From: Chloroflexota bacterium
GTDB lineage: Bacteria > Chloroflexota > Dehalococcoidia > Bin125
Direction: 5' to 3'
Assembly (NCBI GenBank): GCA_026707335.1
Contig: JAPOXB010000141.1
Span: 9,311-15,903 of the forward strand
Length of the DNA stretch: 6,593 nucleotides
The notes beneath the pieces were generated by a model that had not been told where the DNA came from, searched no databases, and saw nothing but the letters and a program-made list of their open reading frames with translations. Every line of letters begins with the position of its first letter. The first letter of the stretch is position 1. Positions 4,850 to 6,593 of the stretch are shown here, one piece after another. Both the position numbers and the translations under genes were made by a program.

Positions 4850-6181
4850 ATGCCCCTCCCCGACGCCGGTTCGTTCGCCCTCACCGCACAGGCACTGCAA
4901 GACCTCGGCCTCAAGGGCGCGCTCGCGCTCGTGCCGTCCTGGCAGGCCGGGCTCGAGCAGCCCGCGCCGGCCCCGCTCGACCGCCTGGCCAGCGAGGGCT
5001 TCCGCGGCAACGAGGTCGTCTACGCCTGCGTGCGCGAGATCGCCTCGACCGCGGCCGACGTGGCGCTGCGCGTGCAGGACGCGCGCGGCCGGCCGCAGCC
5101 CCTCCACCCCCTGCAGCGGCTGATCGAGCGGCCCAACCCCGAGCAGTCGGGCTTCGAGCTGATCGAGGCGCTGCTCACCGACCTGCTGGTCTACGGCAAC
5201 GCCTTCCTGCTCAAGCAGCGCGGGCCCGGCCTGGACGCGCCGGACGGCGCGCCCGGCGGCGGCATCGAGGCGCTGTGGAAGCTGCGCCCCGACCGCGTCC
5301 GCATCGTGGCGGGCGAGCGGCGCCTGGTCGACGGCTACGTGCACCGCGTGGGCGACCGCGAGACGCGGCTGGCCGCCGGCCGCGTCGTCCACCTGCGCCT
5401 GCCCGACCCCGCCAACGACCTCTGGGGGCTCTCGCCGGTCCGGGCGGCGGCCCGCCAGATCGACACCGACAGCGAGGCCTCCCGCTTCGTGGAGGCGTTC
5501 TTCCGCAACGCCGCCGTGCCCTTCGGGATCATCAAGCTGAAGCGCGCCCTGCGCGGCGGCGAGCCCGAGGCCAGCCGCATCGGGCGGCGCTGGTCGGAGC
5601 GCTTCCGGGGGCTGTTCGGGCGCTTCCAGGTGGGCGTGCTCGACGCCGACGCGGAGTTCCAGCGCATCGGCCTGACCCAGGACGAGATGGCCTTCCCCGA
5701 GCTGCGCGCGCAGACCGAGGCGCGCATCTGCGCCGCCTTCCGCGTGCCGCCGGTGCTGGTCGGCGTCAAGGTCGGCCTCGACCGCTCGACGTTCAGCAAC
5801 ATGGCCGAGGCGAGGCGCTTCTTCTGGGAGAACACGATGCTCTCCCTCTACCGCCGCCTCGAAGAGAAGTTCAACGCCGAACTGACGCCCGACTACGGCC
5901 CGCGGCCCGAGGGGCTGCGCCTGGTCTTCGACTTCAGCCAGGTGGCGGCGCTGCGCGAATCGCGCGAGAGCGTCGAGCGGTCGGCGCTGGCGGGCCTGCG
6001 GGCCGGCGCGCTAACCGTCAACGACGCCCGCCGCCGCCTGGGCCTGGAGCCCATCGACGGGGGTGACCGCCTGGTCGGCGGGGCGGCCGCGGGCCGCCGG
6101 GAACTGGCGCGCTGGACGCCGCCCGGCGGCCCGCCGGTCGCGACGCTCGACGCGCAGCCCGCGCTGGAGGCCGGGTCGTGA
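4850..6181 (+). CDS. HK97-family phage portal protein
   Basis: Portal subunit. Twelve copies form the ring at the unique prohead vertex through which the large terminase pumps DNA and to which the tail later joins. The protein has 443 residues, slightly long for the family. Family-typical segments run in order: NEVVYACVREIAST (54-67), LIERPNPEQSGFELIEALLT (91-110), LLVYGNAFLLK (112-122), LWKLRPDRVRI (142-152), WGLSPVRAA (192-200), FFRNAAVPFGII (217-228), and a stem-region stretch with FRVPPVLVGV (297-306) and FSNMAEARRFFWENTM (315-330). The tail after about 405 is Gly/Ala/Pro-rich. The ATG at 4850 is preferred; an in-frame GTG at 4775 would add 25 Arg-rich residues reading through non-coding DNA. 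The ribosome site is weak (GAGAG, 4841-4845). The stop overlaps the protease start (GTGA). Confidence 0.95.
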   Translation: MPLPDAGSFALTAQALQDLGLKGALALVPSWQAGLEQPAPAPLDRLASEGFRGNEVVYACVREIASTAADVALRVQDARGRPQPLHPLQRLIERPNPEQSGFELIEALLTDLLVYGNAFLLKQRGPGLDAPDGAPGGGIEALWKLRPDRVRIVAGERRLVDGYVHRVGDRETRLAAGRVVHLRLPDPANDLWGLSPVRAAARQIDTDSEASRFVEAFFRNAAVPFGIIKLKRALRGGEPEASRIGRRWSERFRGLFGRFQVGVLDADAEFQRIGLTQDEMAFPELRAQTEARICAAFRVPPVLVGVKVGLDRSTFSNMAEARRFFWENTMLSLYRRLEEKFNAELTPDYGPRPEGLRLVFDFSQVAALRESRESVERSALAGLRAGALTVNDARRRLGLEPIDGGDRLVGGAAAGRRELARWTPPGGPPVATLDAQPALEAGS

Positions 6182-6593
6182 CCGGCCGCCGCATCAGCGG
6201 CTACGCCGCCCTCTTCGGCGCGCCCGACGCGCAGGCCGACGCGATCGTCGCCGGCGCCTTCCGGGCGACGCTGCGCGCCCGCGGCGACCGCCTGCCGCTG
6301 CTCTGGCAGCACGCGATGGCGGAGCCGCTGGGGCACGTCGTGGCGGCGCGCGAGGACGGCCGCGGCCTCTGGTTCGAGGCGGCGCTGGCGACGACCCGCC
6401 GCGCCGCCGACGCGCTGGCCCTGATCGAGCGCGGCTCGCTGCGCGAGTGCAGCATCGGCTTCGTGCCGCGGCGCGTCCGCTTCGAGCGGCGCGACGGCCG
6501 CAGCGTGCGCCTGATCGACGTGCTCGACCTGGTCGAGATCAGCCTGGTGACCCTGGCCGCCAACCCGAACGCGCGGCTGACCGCCCTCGACGG
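6178..6593 (+). CDS. HK97-type prohead protease, 3' end outside window
   Basis: Prohead maturation protease (peptidase family S78, HK97 gp4-like), which cuts the capsid delta domain during head assembly. It starts at GTG 6178, whose last two bases begin the portal stop TGA, so the two genes are translationally coupled. The 138 visible residues begin VTGRRISGYAALFG and include the family landmarks: GAFRATL (26-32), the catalytic-histidine region LLWQHAMAEPLGHV (41-54, H45), the serine region LRECSIGFVPRR (88-99, S92), and LVEISLVTLAANPNA (118-132, E120). Many relatives have HD or HN after the histidine; here it is HA, which I would not treat as inactivating. The frame is open to the right edge. 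A capsid gene is expected downstream. Confidence 0.92.
   Translation, partial: MTGRRISGYAALFGAPDAQADAIVAGAFRATLRARGDRLPLLWQHAMAEPLGHVVAAREDGRGLWFEAALATTRRAADALALIERGSLRECSIGFVPRRVRFERRDGRSVRLIDVLDLVEISLVTLAANPNARLTALD

Noticed and set aside
4668..5123. 151-aa open frame beginning MPVTDSMMSRIES
   Set aside because: It has no ribosome site, and most of it overlaps the portal gene out of frame with Ser/Arg/Pro-rich shadow composition.

Overview
The window is high-GC DNA carrying the head-packaging module of an HK97-type tailed phage or prophage, interrupted by about 3 kb of cargo. All structural genes are on the + strand. The layout is: a small terminase subunit cut by the left edge (1-453), the large terminase (428-1852), a 56-residue zinc-ribbon protein (1873-2043), a DUF6941-type protein of unknown function (2065-2481), a tandem repeat array (2486-2922), a Fic-family AMP transferase on the - strand (2957-4123), a fourth repeat copy (4122-4213), a HigA/HI1420-type antitoxin (4317-4604), a less GC-rich stretch (about 4660-4790), an HK97-family portal (4850-6181) and an HK97-type prohead protease cut by the right edge (6178-6593). 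The host cannot be fixed from the sequence. GC-rich codon use and a DUF6941 protein would fit Chloroflexota (Thermomicrobia-like) or Actinomycetota, but this is only a guess.

The packaging genes work together in the usual way: the small subunit recognises the genome, the large subunit pumps and cuts it, the portal is the entry ring, and the protease matures the prohead. Terminase and portal are normally neighbours; here they are separated by cargo.

The most unusual part is a repeat family that I cannot assign to a known class. Four copies, each exactly 92 bp and with no indels, lie in one orientation at 2486-2577, 2659-2750, 2831-2922 and 4122-4213. Each has five TTGAAAC/GTTTCAA-type heptamers at fixed offsets (3, 33, 54, 73, 84). 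These allow two mutually exclusive hairpins. The loop-proximal 14 bases differ between copies yet remain self-complementary in each, which looks like compensatory change. Copies 1-2 and 2-3 are separated by 80-81 bp spacers; copies 3-4 are separated by the fic gene.

Both short spacers contain a match to the 3' end of fic (18-19 of 23 bases), at the same distance (37-38 bp) from the preceding core. They read as VEATLAELSDLV-like peptides beside the fic C-terminus VEHPVSELSDLV. The array therefore looks like a series of core-fic-core units in which only one unit kept its gene, or like a repeat unit whose spacer was captured as the tail of fic. The fic start codon abuts core 4, and a base unique to that copy creates its Shine-Dalgarno sequence, so the element also supplies the fic leader. 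The fic and antitoxin genes diverge from this core, with a perfect inverted repeat (GTACC/GGTAC) upstream of the antitoxin gene as a candidate operator.
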